Of a stretch of DNA of 64,000 nucleotides, positions 1-12,241 are shown in pieces (the stretch's first letter is position 1; every line of letters starts with the position of its first letter). Made by a program: the position numbers and the translations under genes. The notes beneath the pieces are model-generated. The model was given only the letters and a program-made list of their open reading frames with translations. It searched no databases and was not told the origin of the DNA. The DNA comes from Pseudobdellovibrionaceae bacterium (lineage in GTDB: Bacteria > Bdellovibrionota > Bdellovibrionia > Bdellovibrionales > JAMPXM01): assembly GCA_021463345.1 (NCBI GenBank), contig JAJTYM010000001.1, positions 136,001 to 200,000 of the forward strand, in the 5' to 3' direction.

Positions 1-678
1 GGAGATCGGTTTGCCGTAAAACCGCATCGTTGTGGAGTTGAAATCATCGAGATTGACACCGCTCAACGGCAAACCGTCGCGTGGGGCGGAACCGCTGGTT
101 TTGCCGTCTTGAGCCGCCCGGTCGACCTCGTCGGCCGTCAGAGCGATCGAATCGGCGCCGGCCATGCGTTCGGGGGCGAGGAAGATCTCGTTGCCGCGTT
201 GCTCGACGCGGAGGCGGTCGTCGTCGCGCATCTGCACGACGAAACGGGCCGTCGTCGACCCGCGATCCTGGTAGGCGTTGATGGCAGAGATCGACTGGTT
301 GAACTCGCGCGTGATGTAGGGGCGCTTCAGGCGGTCCGGCAGGCTCGCGTTGGCGATCTCGATCACGATCTGCTTCTGGTCCGGGACCTCGCGCAAACGA
401 TAGGTCGCCCGCGTGTTCGTGCGGATGACGATCGTTCCGCCGCTCCGTTGGGAAGCGTAACGGAGATCGGTGATCTCGACCGAACCCGCGATGCCGCTCT
501 CGCCCTCGACGCCGAGCTCGTCTTCGGCGAGATCCGGATCGAGCCCCTCCTCGCCCTCGTCACTTTCGGACTCGGCCAGAGAGGCGTCGTCATCCTGGTC
601 ATCGGCCTTCTGGCTGGAAGAGCACCCGGCGATCGCCAAGGCGCAAAGCAGAGACGCCATCACTTTCCGGACTGTCAT
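1..678 (-). CDS. pilQ: Type IV pilus secretin PilQ, N-terminal part (cut by window start)
   Basis: Outer-membrane secretin through which the type IV pilus passes. About 226 residues are visible, and the frame stays open to the window edge. The ATG at 678 follows GGAG and lies 24 bp after pilP. The protein opens with a lipoprotein signal (MTVRKVMASLLCALAIAGCS, lipobox IAGC, Cys19, Ser at +2), then a very acidic linker, then an AMIN-like beta domain (about residues 65-165, containing RATYRLREVPDQKQIVIEI). The last residues before the edge (RFYGKPIS) resemble the start of the secretin N-domain. Gene order pilMNOPQ supports the call. The lipobox is unusual for PilQ. Confidence 0.9.
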   Translation of the reverse strand, partial: MTVRKVMASLLCALAIAGCSSSQKADDQDDDASLAESESDEGEEGLDPDLAEDELGVEGESGIAGSVEITDLRYASQRSGGTIVIRTNTRATYRLREVPDQKQIVIEIANASLPDRLKRPYITREFNQSISAINAYQDRGSTTARFVVQMRDDDRLRVEQRGNEIFLAPERMAGADSIALTADEVDRAAQDGKTSGSAPRDGLPLSGVNLDDFNSTTMRFYGKPIS

Positions 679-702
679 CCTTGACTCTCCTCGGGGCGCC
701 GG

Positions 703-1218
703 TCAACGCGCGGAAGCGCCGCTATCGGCTATTTTAACAACTCGCACCTGCGAGAACAACTTGCCATCTTCCTCATAGGTCTCCACGACCACCAACTCGC
801 CTTCGCGAATCGCGGCCACGTAGCCGTTGCGGTCGCCCAACTTCGCGTTAGGACCAACGACGTGGACGCCGCCATTCGGGTCCCGCACCATCGCGCGCGG
901 CTTGCTGACGTCCCAGATCACCCCGACCAAGCTGAGCTTGCCGAGCGGGAACTTCTGCAACGGGAGAACGGGACCATGGAACCGCCCCTGCTCCATCGGC
1001 CGCTCGACCATGGGCTGCGCGAACGGGTCCTTGCGGCCCTGGGGATCGTATTCGAAAGGCTCCATGAAACCCGACAAGACCGAAACCGAGCCGCCATCGT
1101 CAGTTTCGTGCGGCTCCCCGGCGGCGGGACCCGCCGGGCCCGTCGCCGGCCCCTGCGCGACGGCGGCGGAGAACAGGAAAAGAAACAGGAACAAGGCCGC
1201 CACGCGCTTATCTCCCAC
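703..1218 (-). CDS. pilP: Type IV pilus lipoprotein-like assembly protein PilP
   Basis: Periplasmic connector between the PilN/PilO inner-membrane ring and the PilQ secretin. It has 171 residues: a hydrophobic signal segment (LFLFLFLFSAAVAQG, about residues 9-23), a Gly/Pro linker, then the PilP beta domain (GRKDPFAQP, LGKLSLVGVIW, GPNAKLGDRNG). There is no clear lipobox Cys, whereas many PilPs are lipoproteins. The start is GTG at 1218, overlapping the pilO end by 11 bp. It lies between pilO and pilQ, as in other proteobacterial pil operons. Confidence 0.9.
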   Translation of the reverse strand: MGDKRVAALFLFLFLFSAAVAQGPATGPAGPAAGEPHETDDGGSVSVLSGFMEPFEYDPQGRKDPFAQPMVERPMEQGRFHGPVLPLQKFPLGKLSLVGVIWDVSKPRAMVRDPNGGVHVVGPNAKLGDRNGYVAAIREGELVVVETYEEDGKLFSQVRVVKIADSGASAR

Positions 1219-1828
1219 CTGGAGCCCCCGCGTTCCCTTTGCCGGCCGTCGACGCCTTCGTTTCCTCGATCGACCGGTAGCCGACGAGCGTAGCAGCGAA
1301 ATCGAGCTTCGGGTTCTCGTTGTCGCCCCCAGGGACGAGGCGGAGCGAGATCCTGTCGATCGTGACGAGCCTCGGCAGTTTGGAGAGGTACGAAAGGAAA
1401 ACCGCGATCTGCGAGTACGTGCCCTGAAGCTGGATATCGAAGCGCATGGCCTCGTAGAACTCGACTTTCGAGATCTCGTCCTTGGGCTCGCTTTTGGTCA
1501 CCCGCATGCCGGCGCTGTTGGCCCGATCCTGCACGGTCGAAACCAGCTCGGAAACGTTCATCTGAGTCGGCAGGAAACTCATGACCTCGCGGACCTGCGC
1601 CTGCTGGTTGTTGAGCTCTTCCTTGAAACGCTCGAGGTCCCTCATCGCCTTCTCGGTCTTGGCGAGCATTTCCTCTTCCTTGGAAAGCTCGACCCGCGCC
1701 TGGACGAGCCCCCGGTCGAGCGACGCGCCGTCGTCGAACTGCAGCCAGTAGTAGGTGCCGCAAGCCACGAGCGCGATGAGGAAAACCTTCTGCCAGGTGA
1801 AGTCGGCGAGCTTGACGAGGAGATTCAC
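1208..1828 (-). CDS. pilO: Type IV pilus inner-membrane protein PilO
   Basis: Bitopic inner-membrane protein that pairs with PilN to form the alignment subcomplex of the pilus. It has 206 residues: a short cytoplasmic N-terminus, one membrane segment (about residues 14-31, KVFLIALVACGTYYWL), a long periplasmic coiled coil (about 45-90, rich in Glu/Lys) and a ferredoxin-like C-terminal domain (FYEAMRFDIQLQGTYSQIA, typical of PilO). It overlaps pilN by 4 bp at its start and pilP at its end. Confidence 0.92.
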   Translation of the reverse strand: MNLLVKLADFTWQKVFLIALVACGTYYWLQFDDGASLDRGLVQARVELSKEEEMLAKTEKAMRDLERFKEELNNQQAQVREVMSFLPTQMNVSELVSTVQDRANSAGMRVTKSEPKDEISKVEFYEAMRFDIQLQGTYSQIAVFLSYLSKLPRLVTIDRISLRLVPGGDNENPKLDFAATLVGYRSIEETKASTAGKGNAGAPGGR

Positions 1829-2433
1829 CGCACCCTCCCCGCGTTGAACGTGAACTCGAAACGCTGGATGGGGCCGACCGGTGCGACATCGCGCGATTCG
1901 CTCCTCACCTTGACGTTCGAGAACAAAACATTGCTCTCGAGGTCGCGGAACAGTTTGTTGACCGTCCCTTCGTCAGGCGCGTACCCGATCACGAGGATCT
2001 TGCCCTGATCGACCTTGATTTCCTCGAGCCAGCCGTTCTGCGGCGTGAGGCTCTGGAGCGCGTCGAGGAGCTTCACCTCGCGCAACCGGTTTTCCGTGAG
2101 AGCCTCGAGAACCTTGATCTTGGCGTCGAGCTCTTTCTTCTGGGCCTCGTACTTCTCGACGATGGGGGCCGCGTCCCCGAATTTCTCTTTCGCCGTGCGC
2201 GTCCGACTGATCCGCTGCCGCACCTGATCGATAAGCTCCTGCTTGGCCGAAAGTTGTATCCTTTCGTAGCCCATCAGCAGGCCGACGCAGGCGATGATGA
2301 ATGCGACGCGAAGCATGGCCTGCTTCTGAAGGTCCTGGGAGACGATGGCGCCGCCGATGCCGGTCGCGACCGCGATCCCGGCGCCCGGGGCGGCGGCGGC
2401 TCCCAGGTTCCGGAGCAGGTTCACGCGGATCAC
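1825..2433 (-). CDS. pilN: Type IV pilus inner-membrane protein PilN
   Basis: Inner-membrane protein whose cytoplasmic N-terminus docks on PilM. The start reads MIRVNLLRN, matching the conserved INLLP-type PilN motif that binds PilM. It has 202 residues: one membrane helix near 38-55, a coiled coil (about 60-105), then a periplasmic domain containing LLDALQSLTPQNGWLEEI. GTG start at 2433, in a GTGA overlap with the pilM stop. A Gly/Ala-rich stretch between the PilM-binding motif and the membrane helix looks lineage-specific. Confidence 0.92.
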   Translation of the reverse strand: MIRVNLLRNLGAAAAPGAGIAVATGIGGAIVSQDLQKQAMLRVAFIIACVGLLMGYERIQLSAKQELIDQVRQRISRTRTAKEKFGDAAPIVEKYEAQKKELDAKIKVLEALTENRLREVKLLDALQSLTPQNGWLEEIKVDQGKILVIGYAPDEGTVNKLFRDLESNVLFSNVKVRSESRDVAPVGPIQRFEFTFNAGRVR

Positions 2434-3482
2434 GCGTCACCTTCCTTGCGCATGCCCAGGCCGAGCACCACGGCCGCGAGCGGCTTGATCTGCGCGAGAT
2501 ACTCGGGCGGCACCGTGCGCGAGGCCGCCCCGATCTTGAGGAACGGGTCCATCACCTCGAAAGGGATGCCGGTCGCTTTGGACACGGACTCGACCAGGCC
2601 CGGCACGTAGATGCTGCCGCCGGTGACGTAGAACTTCTGGATGGCGGCGCCTCCGGCCGTCGCCGAGAAAAACTCGAAACTGTTGCGGAGTTCGTCGACG
2701 ACCGCGTCGTTCGTGCTCGCGATGATGCTGTTCACCTCTTCCGGCACTTCCTGCCCCATCGACGCCGATATCTTGAGCGCCTCGGCCTCGGCGGCGCTCA
2801 CGCCCATGCTTTTGTTGATGTCGGACGTGTACGTGTGCCCGCCAACGGAGACGTCGCGGCTGAAGATCACCTCTCCGCGATCGACGACCACGAAATTGGT
2901 GACGCCGGCGCCGATGTTGAGCAGCGCCGTGATCTCGGGAGTGACCCCGTAGTTGAATTCGAAGCAGTTGGCGAGCGCGAACCCGGCCACGTCGATCATC
3001 GAACACCTAAGTCCCGCGGCCTCGACGGTCTCGAGATAACGAAAAACGAACTCCTGCTTGGCGGCGACCAGGAGCACGTCCATGTTCTCCCCGCCGCTGC
3101 GCATGGACTTCAGGATGTGGTGCTCGAGACTGATCTCATTGACGTCGAACGGGATGTACTGTTCCGCCTCCCACTTGATCTGCTCGGCGACGACGTTCTC
3201 GTCCATGCGGGGCATGGAGATCTTCTTGACGATGACCGACGTGCCCCACATCCCCGTGGCCACGTGTTTGCGCTTGGTTTTCGCCTGACGAACGGCCATT
3301 TCGATGGCCGACGTCACGCTCGTCGCGTCGACGATCTCGCCGCCGGTCACAAGGCCGGGAGAGATCGGCACGATGCTGAAGCGGTTCAAAGTCAGGCCTC
3401 GACGCCCGGACTCCAGCTCGGCGAGCTTGATCGAGCTTGTACCAATGTCCAAGCCCAGGATTTTTTTCTGCGAGAAAAACAT
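2430..3482 (-). CDS. pilM: Type IV pilus actin-like ATPase PilM
   Basis: Cytoplasmic actin-fold protein that binds PilN and links the pilus motor to the inner-membrane ring. It has 350 residues, the usual family length. The N-terminus (MFFSQKKILGLDIGTSSIKL) carries the phosphate-1 loop GLDIGTSSIK; further family blocks are EAEQYIPFD and the adenosine-loop-like YVTGGSIYVPGLVE. It is the first gene of the pil operon and sits about 40 bp downstream of a strong promoter-like sequence. Confidence 0.95.
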   Translation of the reverse strand: MFFSQKKILGLDIGTSSIKLAELESGRRGLTLNRFSIVPISPGLVTGGEIVDATSVTSAIEMAVRQAKTKRKHVATGMWGTSVIVKKISMPRMDENVVAEQIKWEAEQYIPFDVNEISLEHHILKSMRSGGENMDVLLVAAKQEFVFRYLETVEAAGLRCSMIDVAGFALANCFEFNYGVTPEITALLNIGAGVTNFVVVDRGEVIFSRDVSVGGHTYTSDINKSMGVSAAEAEALKISASMGQEVPEEVNSIIASTNDAVVDELRNSFEFFSATAGGAAIQKFYVTGGSIYVPGLVESVSKATGIPFEVMDPFLKIGAASRTVPPEYLAQIKPLAAVVLGLGMRKEGDA

Positions 3483-3531
3483 CGCTCAGAGGCCCTGTTG
3501 GAAGGCGTAACTACTCAAATCCCTTTTAAAA

Positions 3532-3560
3532 ATTAAACCGGTCGTACGTGCCGTTGTCAA
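3532..3560 (-). promoter_or_regulatory. Predicted sigma-70 promoter of the pilMNOPQ operon
   Basis: On the minus strand TTGACA (3555-3560) and TTTAAT (3532-3537) are separated by exactly 17 bp. Transcription would start near 3525, giving a leader of about 40 nt before pilM. A consensus -35 with a 4/6 -10 in otherwise GC-rich DNA is unlikely by chance, and the position in the gap between the prepilin peptidase stop and pilM is right. Confidence 0.75.
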
Positions 3561-3656
3561 ATTGGCGCGATCTGCCGAAGGTCTGCGCGGGAGGAACGCG
3601 ACTTCGGTCGCGGCTCGAAAGCGGATCTCCCTCGGCTCCGGCGCCGGCGGCAAGCC

Positions 3657-4448
3657 TCACTGGTCGAGGCCGTGAAGCGACAAGTACCACTTCGTCCACG
3701 CGGGGCCGTCGAGCAGCATGTACGCGAGCGCGGCCCCGGCCAGGTAGGGCCCGAACGGGATCGCCGTGCGCAGACCGTCCTTCGTCCGGAGCGAGAGAGT
3801 GAGTCCGATCACCGCGCCGACGAGGCTTGAGAGAAGGATCACGACCGGGATGGAGCCTAAGCCGAGGACGGCCCCGATCCAGGCGAGGAGCTTGACGTCG
3901 CCCCCCCCCATGCCCTCGCGCTCGCGGAACACCCAGTACAGATAGGCGACCAGCCACAAACTACCCCCGCCCACGAGCACGCCGAGAAGCGCGTCGAGGA
4001 AGGCCCGCTCCGGATTCACGAGCGCGCCGACGAGGCCGATCGCGATCCCGCTCAGCGTGAATTTGTCGGGCAGGATCATGTGATCCAGGTCGATCACGCT
4101 CGCGGTGACGGCGCAGAAAATGAAGGTCAAGCGCTCGGCCAGCGTGATCGACAGGCCCGTCTTGTGGTAGGCGAACGCGAACAAGAGCGCCATCAGCAAT
4201 TCGACGAGCGCGTAGCGGAATGAGAAACGGGCCCCACATTCCGCGCACTTCCCGCGCAGGATGAACCAGCCCAGGATCGGCACGTTGTGGTACCACTTGA
4301 TGGGCGCGCGACAAGCCCTGCAGAAGCTCGAGGGGAAAACAACGCTCTCCCCCTGGGGCATCCGGCAAATGACGACGTTGGCGAAGCTGCCGAGGCAGGC
4401 TCCGAGCAGGAAAAAGACGGCCAGGAAAAATTCGGACTCATACGGCAC
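3657..4448 (-). CDS. pilD: Prepilin peptidase / N-methyltransferase (PilD family)
   Basis: Inner-membrane aspartic protease that cleaves and methylates type IV prepilins and pseudopilins. It has 263 residues. The N-terminal cytoplasmic domain has the four-Cys zinc site (Cys43, Cys46, Cys68, Cys71 in FCRACRAP and CAECGARF). The two catalytic Asp motifs are present: VIDLDHMILPD (about 143) and GMGGGDVKLL (about 182). About seven hydrophobic segments follow. It lies directly upstream of pilM on the same strand, but pilM has its own promoter. Confidence 0.95.
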   Translation of the reverse strand: MPYESEFFLAVFFLLGACLGSFANVVICRMPQGESVVFPSSFCRACRAPIKWYHNVPILGWFILRGKCAECGARFSFRYALVELLMALLFAFAYHKTGLSITLAERLTFIFCAVTASVIDLDHMILPDKFTLSGIAIGLVGALVNPERAFLDALLGVLVGGGSLWLVAYLYWVFREREGMGGGDVKLLAWIGAVLGLGSIPVVILLSSLVGAVIGLTLSLRTKDGLRTAIPFGPYLAGAALAYMLLDGPAWTKWYLSLHGLDQ

Positions 4449-4479
4449 GTTGAAGCCTTCCCCCCGCGACGCGGATTCT

Positions 4480-5250
4480 TCAGACGAAATCCCGCTTCCG
4501 GAAAACCAGCACGGTCGCGGCCACCAAACAGACGATCCAACCCGCCGCGTAGACGGTGGTCGCCAGGACCTCGTGCGCCGGGACTGGGATCTGGTACACG
4601 GGAGCCGTTCGCCAATTGAACCGCTCGAGGTCCGGGACGACGCGCGTGAGGAACGAGGCGATCACTTTGAACACGCCCGATTCGCTTTTCTCCGTGAAGA
4701 ACCGCAACGTGCCCACCCAGTGGCCGATCAGGAAGAGAGCCGCGGTGAACGTCACCGTCATCATCGGTCTGGCAAACGACCCGAAAAGCAGCGCGAGACC
4801 GAGGAGGATCAGCGCCTCGAGCACGATTCCGTAAAGCGCGACCGCGAACGCGCCGTTGATCGGCAGGTCGAGCGCCGCGACGAGCACGGCGAGCACGGCG
4901 GCGAGGCCCGCCATGATCGTGAGGATCACCAGGCTCAGGCCCGTGAACTTCCCGACCAGGAACTGAGCGCGTGTGATAGGCCGCGCGAGCAGCGTGAGGA
5001 TGGTCTGCTTCTCGATCTCCTTGGAGACGAGCGAGCTTCCCGCGAAAACCGCGAGGATACACGCGCTCAACTGGATGCCGGTGAAGCCGAAATTCGCCGA
5101 GATCCGCGCCTGCTCGGTGAACGACAATTCGCCGAGCGCGACGCTCATGCCGATCAGGAGGAGAGCGAAAACCACGATGCCGTACAGGACGCGATCGCGT
5201 ATGATCTCGCGATACGTGTTCTTGGCGATGATCCAAACCGGTCTGATCAC
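4480..5250 (-). CDS. ABC-2 type transporter permease
   Basis: Membrane subunit of an ABC exporter, 256 residues with about six hydrophobic segments (for example VLYGIVVFALLLIGMSVALG, then LSACILAVFAG). The early NTYREIIRDRVLYGI stretch is typical of ABC-2 permeases of the NosY/NatB type. The start overlaps the ATPase stop by 4 bp, so the pair is translationally coupled. The substrate cannot be told from sequence. Confidence 0.85.
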   Translation of the reverse strand: MIRPVWIIAKNTYREIIRDRVLYGIVVFALLLIGMSVALGELSFTEQARISANFGFTGIQLSACILAVFAGSSLVSKEIEKQTILTLLARPITRAQFLVGKFTGLSLVILTIMAGLAAVLAVLVAALDLPINGAFAVALYGIVLEALILLGLALLFGSFARPMMTVTFTAALFLIGHWVGTLRFFTEKSESGVFKVIASFLTRVVPDLERFNWRTAPVYQIPVPAHEVLATTVYAAGWIVCLVAATVLVFRKRDFV

Positions 5251-6140
5251 GGCGCGCCCCCCTCTTTCTTATCGAACGCGACGCGCACGAACGCCTCTTC
5301 GAGCGAGAGGCGCTGGGTCCTGACTTCGACGATCTCACGACCGCTCTTGCGGGCTTCGTCGATGACCGCCTGCGCGGCGGCGTGATCCGGCGCCGTCCTC
5401 ACCTCGGGCTCGTCTCCCGGGCGGCGAACGACGATCGAGACCCCCGACTCGGCTCGGTCGAGGAACTTTTCGGTCGTCCCCTCGTAGATCAAATCGCCCA
5501 ACTTGAGTATCACGAGCCTGTCGCAGAGCAGTTCGGCGTCCGGGAGAAGATGGCTGCTGAAGAACACGGCCGTGCCCGACTTCGCCGTCTCGCGTATGAT
5601 CTCGGCGACCTCGTAACGCCCATCCGGGTCGAGACCGGTCTTCGGCTCGTCGAGGATGATGAATTCCGGCTCATGAATCAGCGTCTGCGCGATCCCCACC
5701 CGCTGGAGCATCCCCTTGGAATAACCGCGCAACTGGCGATCCTTGGCGTGGCCCAGCCCCACTCGTTTGAGGAGCTTTTCGATGCGTTCGTCGAGGACCC
5801 TCTTTTTGAGGCCCGTGGAAAGCTCTCCGTAGAAACGCAGGAACTCGGCGCCCGTGAGATACTCGTAGAAGTAAGGCCGCTCGGGCAGGAAGCCGATTTT
5901 CTGTTTCGCTTCCGAGGTCAGTTCCGGCCGGCCGAAATAACGGATCTCCCCGGCGTCCGGGAACGCCAGGTTCAAAAGGCATTTGATCGTGGTGGTTTTC
6001 CCGGCGCCGTTGGCGCCCAAAAACCCGGTCACGGTCCCGGGTTGGATATCGAAGCTGATACCCTTGACCGCTTCAACCCTCTTCAGGCCGCGCCGGTACG
6101 TCTTGCGCAAGCCGCGAACGCTGAGGACAGGCCCGCTCAT
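5247..6140 (-). CDS. ABC transporter ATP-binding protein
   Basis: ATPase partner of the following permease, 297 residues. Visible motifs are Walker A GANGAGKTT, Q-loop region GFLPERPYFYEYLT, signature variant GYSKGMLQR (in place of LSGGQ, as in NatA/CcmA-type exporters) and Walker B FIILDEPKTGLDP with the H-loop SSHLL. A C-terminal domain of about 80 residues follows. The start is set at the ATG at 6140, preceded by GGGAGG at 6 nt; longer readings would run into carB. Confidence 0.88.
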   Translation of the reverse strand: MSGPVLSVRGLRKTYRRGLKRVEAVKGISFDIQPGTVTGFLGANGAGKTTTIKCLLNLAFPDAGEIRYFGRPELTSEAKQKIGFLPERPYFYEYLTGAEFLRFYGELSTGLKKRVLDERIEKLLKRVGLGHAKDRQLRGYSKGMLQRVGIAQTLIHEPEFIILDEPKTGLDPDGRYEVAEIIRETAKSGTAVFFSSHLLPDAELLCDRLVILKLGDLIYEGTTEKFLDRAESGVSIVVRRPGDEPEVRTAPDHAAAQAVIDEARKSGREIVEVRTQRLSLEEAFVRVAFDKKEGGAP

Positions 6141-6217
6141 CGACATCCTCCCGATGTTACGTCGCACCAGGGCCGCGATCCTTCGCGGTCCCTCACAAAC
6201 GGTATCTCCGGGAAATG

Positions 6218-9406
<3,189 letters not shown>

Positions 9407-9462
9407 CTCTGCGCCCCCGATCCGCCCGCCGCCCGGGCCCGATGGCCGGTCGAACAACCGGC

Positions 9463-10122
9463 CTAAAACTTCATTTTGCGCTCATTCGTGTACACGTGTT
9501 CGAGCTTGAGGTGCTTGTACTGTTCGTACTTGTAACGCATCTTCAGAAGGCGCAGCATGAGCGCTTCTTGAAGGATCGGCTCCGCTTTCTTCAGCTTTTT
9601 GACTTCCGCGAGAATGAACTTCGTCGCCTCTTCCGGGTGCAGGCAGAACGCCTTCGTGAAAACGAAGGTGTCGCCGCTCGGGACGAGGCGCGTGTCGAAA
9701 ATCTGCTCGCGGCTGAACCCCACGCGGACCGGGGACTTCTCGATGACGATCTTCTTCCCCGTGAACAGATCCTTGATATGGACGTCCTCGCCGCGGATCT
9801 TCAGGAACTCGAACAAGCTATGGCGCGTGTTCGCGAGACTCTCGAGCGCCTCCTGTTCAGCGGGCTCGTACCCGAACTCGCCTCCCTGGAGCGCGTGCTT
9901 CGCAGGCGCCGTTTCCCGGCCTTCGAGCGGCCGCGTGAAGAGGTACCACTCGAGGAACTGCGTCATCCGCATCTCGAATTGAGCGCTCTCCTCGTCGACG
10001 ATGCCGGCCTCGTCGAAGAACTCGTGCTTCGCCCGCGCCACCTCGTCTTTGTAGGACCCGCCGGTGTAATGCAGGGTCAGGCGTTCGATCAATTCTTCGT
10101 GTTGCTGCATTTCCTTCTGCAT
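9463..10122 (-). CDS. Conserved hypothetical protein between carA and carB
   Basis: 219 residues, no family recognised. It is charged and has no signal peptide or membrane segment, so it is probably cytoplasmic. The N-terminal half is acidic and helical ([20 protein letters not shown], then [12 protein letters not shown]); the middle reads [13 protein letters not shown]; the C-terminus is Lys-rich and ends in KMKF. The ATG begins 1 bp after the carA stop and the gene is followed by carB, so it is surely co-transcribed with both. A role linked to carbamoyl phosphate supply is guesswork. Confidence 0.8.
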   Translation of the reverse strand: MQKEMQQHEELIERLTLHYTGGSYKDEVARAKHEFFDEAGIVDEESAQFEMRMTQFLEWYLFTRPLEGRETAPAKHALQGGEFGYEPAEQEALESLANTRHSLFEFLKIRGEDVHIKDLFTGKKIVIEKSPVRVGFSREQIFDTRLVPSGDTFVFTKAFCLHPEEATKFILAEVKKLKKAEPILQEALMLRLLKMRYKYEQYKHLKLEHVYTNERKMKF

Positions 10123-10123
10123 G

Positions 10124-11197
10124 TCACAAACCGTTCAGGAAATAGTCGAACAGCAACCTCGCGTCGCGCGGACCGGGATGGCTTTCGGGGTGGTACTGCA
10201 CGCTGAAACACTTCTTCGCCGCGCACTCGATCCCTTCGACGGTGTCGTCGTTGAGGTTGACGTGCGTGACGCGGGCGGAGGACGGCAACGTGTCTGCTTT
10301 CACGGCGTACCCATGATTCTGCGACGTCACGTAAACCCTCCCCGTGAGATCGTCGCGCACGGGATGGTTCCCCCCCCGATGCCCGAACTTCAACTTGTAC
10401 GTCGACGCGCCCAAGGCTCGCGCGAGGATCTGATGCCCCATGCAGATCCCGAACACGGGCTTCCACCCGAGAAGCGCGCGTACGGTCTCGGTCGCCTCCC
10501 GGACGTCGGCCGGGTCCCCCGGGCCGTTAGAGAGCATGATCCCGGACGGGTTCCAGTCGCGGATGGCCCGCTCGGGCGCGCGGCCCGGGAAAACCGCCAC
10601 TTCCGAACACTCGCGTTCGAGTTCGCGAAGCGTGTTCTCCTTGCAACCGAAATCGAGGATGGCGACACGCGGCCCGCCGGCGGCACGGCCCGCGCGAACC
10701 TCGAGTTCACGGCGAGCGACGGCGTGGGCCCAGTCCTTCTCGCCCGCCTTTTTCTCCTGGATCAGCTCGCGCGCTTTGACCATCGCCTCGTCGGGGCCGC
10801 TCGCAGCGACGAGCGCCCCCCATGGCGTACCGGAGTCGCGCAGCCCTAAAACGATTTTGCGCGTATCAAGACCGCTCAGAACCGGGATGCCCGCGTCGAG
10901 CAAGCGCTGCTCCCAGCCGGCGTCGCGGCGCGAACGTTGGATCTCGGTCGCGACGAAACCGTCTATCCACAGCCGCCGGGACTCCCAGCATGCCTTGTCG
11001 ACGCCGTAATTCCCCATCTGCGGCGCCGTCATCACCATGATCTGCGAGAAGTAGGAAGGGTCGGTCGCGATCTCCTCGTAGCCCCCGTGCGAAGTGTTGA
11101 AAACGACTTCCCCGGCGCGGCCGGGGACTCGTCCCGGGTCGCCGTGCCAGCGGCCGGCGAAGATCTCTCCGCTCTCCAGAACCAGATATCCCTTCAA
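10124..11197 (-). CDS. carA: Carbamoyl-phosphate synthase small (glutaminase) subunit
   Basis: Releases ammonia from glutamine and passes it to CarB. It has 357 residues, with the CarA N-terminal domain (GYLVLESGEIFAGRWHG, VFNTSHGGYEEIATDPSYF) and a class I amidotransferase domain: nucleophile in GICMGHQILA, His and Glu in SVQYHPESHPGP. The start is taken as TTG at 11197, preceded by GGGAG at 7 nt; a longer reading from 11242 adds residues that do not fit the family. Confidence 0.96.
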   Translation of the reverse strand: MKGYLVLESGEIFAGRWHGDPGRVPGRAGEVVFNTSHGGYEEIATDPSYFSQIMVMTAPQMGNYGVDKACWESRRLWIDGFVATEIQRSRRDAGWEQRLLDAGIPVLSGLDTRKIVLGLRDSGTPWGALVAASGPDEAMVKARELIQEKKAGEKDWAHAVARRELEVRAGRAAGGPRVAILDFGCKENTLRELERECSEVAVFPGRAPERAIRDWNPSGIMLSNGPGDPADVREATETVRALLGWKPVFGICMGHQILARALGASTYKLKFGHRGGNHPVRDDLTGRVYVTSQNHGYAVKADTLPSSARVTHVNLNDDTVEGIECAAKKCFSVQYHPESHPGPRDARLLFDYFLNGL

Positions 11198-11273
11198 CTC
11201 GCTCTCCCGTCCGTGCCGCGCCGACCCCGCCGCGGCCGGCAAAAATCCGTACCAGCCCCTCGGTCCTATTTTT

Positions 11274-12233
11274 TCAATCCAGCTTCGCCATGCCCACCGT
11301 CCGCGCGAGCAGAGCGGCGCGGATCAGCACGCCGCTGGCCACCTGCTGGAGCACGCGAGACCGCGGGTCCTCGAGCGCGTCGCTCGAGAACTCGACGCCG
11401 TGGTTGATGGGTCCCGGGTGCATGAGAATGCCCTCTGGCGCCAACGATTGCAACCGGGCTCGAGTGATTCCGTATGATCGATGGTAATCGGCGACCTCGC
11501 GGCGGGCGTCGGCGTCCTGGGACCGATGACGCTCGAACTGGATGCGCAGGCCCATGCAGACCGTCGCCCAACGCAAACCCTCGTCAAGTTCGCCGAAAAC
11601 ACGGCTCCCCGAGGGCAGCTCGGCAAGCGAAGGCATGAACCTCTCCGGCCCGCAAACTCCGATTTCGGCGCCGAGTTTGTGAAGCACGTCGAAATTCGAC
11701 CTCGCCACGCGGCTATGGAGGATATCGCCCACGATCAACACGCGCTCCCCCTCGACCCGACCGCGTTCGCGAAGGATGGTGAACGCGTCGAGCAGCGCCT
11801 GCGTGGGATGCGCGAGGGTGCCAAAGCCCGCGTTGATCACCGGGATGCCCAGGCGCGGGACGAGTTCGTCGAGCTCGGCCGAAGCCCCGTAACGAAGCAC
11901 GAGCGCGTCAGGCCCCATCGCGACCACGTTGAGGATCGTATCGGCAAGGCTTTCGCCCTTGACCACCGAGCTTCCGGCGAACTCCATCGTGAGGACGGGC
12001 AGTCCCAAGCGATACGCGGCCGCCTGGAAGCTCAAGCGCGTCCGCGTGCTCGCCTCGAAGAACAGCAAGGCCACGACTTTGGAGCCTTCGCGCAGCGGCC
12101 CCCTCGCCGGGTCGTAATAGAATCCGTCCCGCTCGCCTCGCTCGCGGAACTCTTCCGCCAAACGAAACAGGTCAATGATGTCTTGAGGTGTCAAAGCCCG
12201 AGTGTCGAGAAGGGACCTTTGGTCGGCAGGCAT
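11274..12233 (-). CDS. pyrB: Aspartate carbamoyltransferase catalytic subunit
   Basis: Transfers the carbamoyl group to aspartate, the committed step of pyrimidine synthesis. It has 319 residues, a typical length. Active-site blocks are visible: carbamoyl-phosphate loop FFEASTRTR (about 58-66), TLAHPTQALLD, GDILHSRVARS and MHPGPINHGVE. It is first in a likely pyrB-carA-unknown-carB operon, so the supplier and consumer of carbamoyl phosphate are made together. No pyrI was seen next to it. Confidence 0.96.
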   Translation of the reverse strand: MPADQRSLLDTRALTPQDIIDLFRLAEEFRERGERDGFYYDPARGPLREGSKVVALLFFEASTRTRLSFQAAAYRLGLPVLTMEFAGSSVVKGESLADTILNVVAMGPDALVLRYGASAELDELVPRLGIPVINAGFGTLAHPTQALLDAFTILRERGRVEGERVLIVGDILHSRVARSNFDVLHKLGAEIGVCGPERFMPSLAELPSGSRVFGELDEGLRWATVCMGLRIQFERHRSQDADARREVADYHRSYGITRARLQSLAPEGILMHPGPINHGVEFSSDALEDPRSRVLQQVASGVLIRAALLARTVGMAKLD

Positions 12234-12241
12234 TGGGCCCT

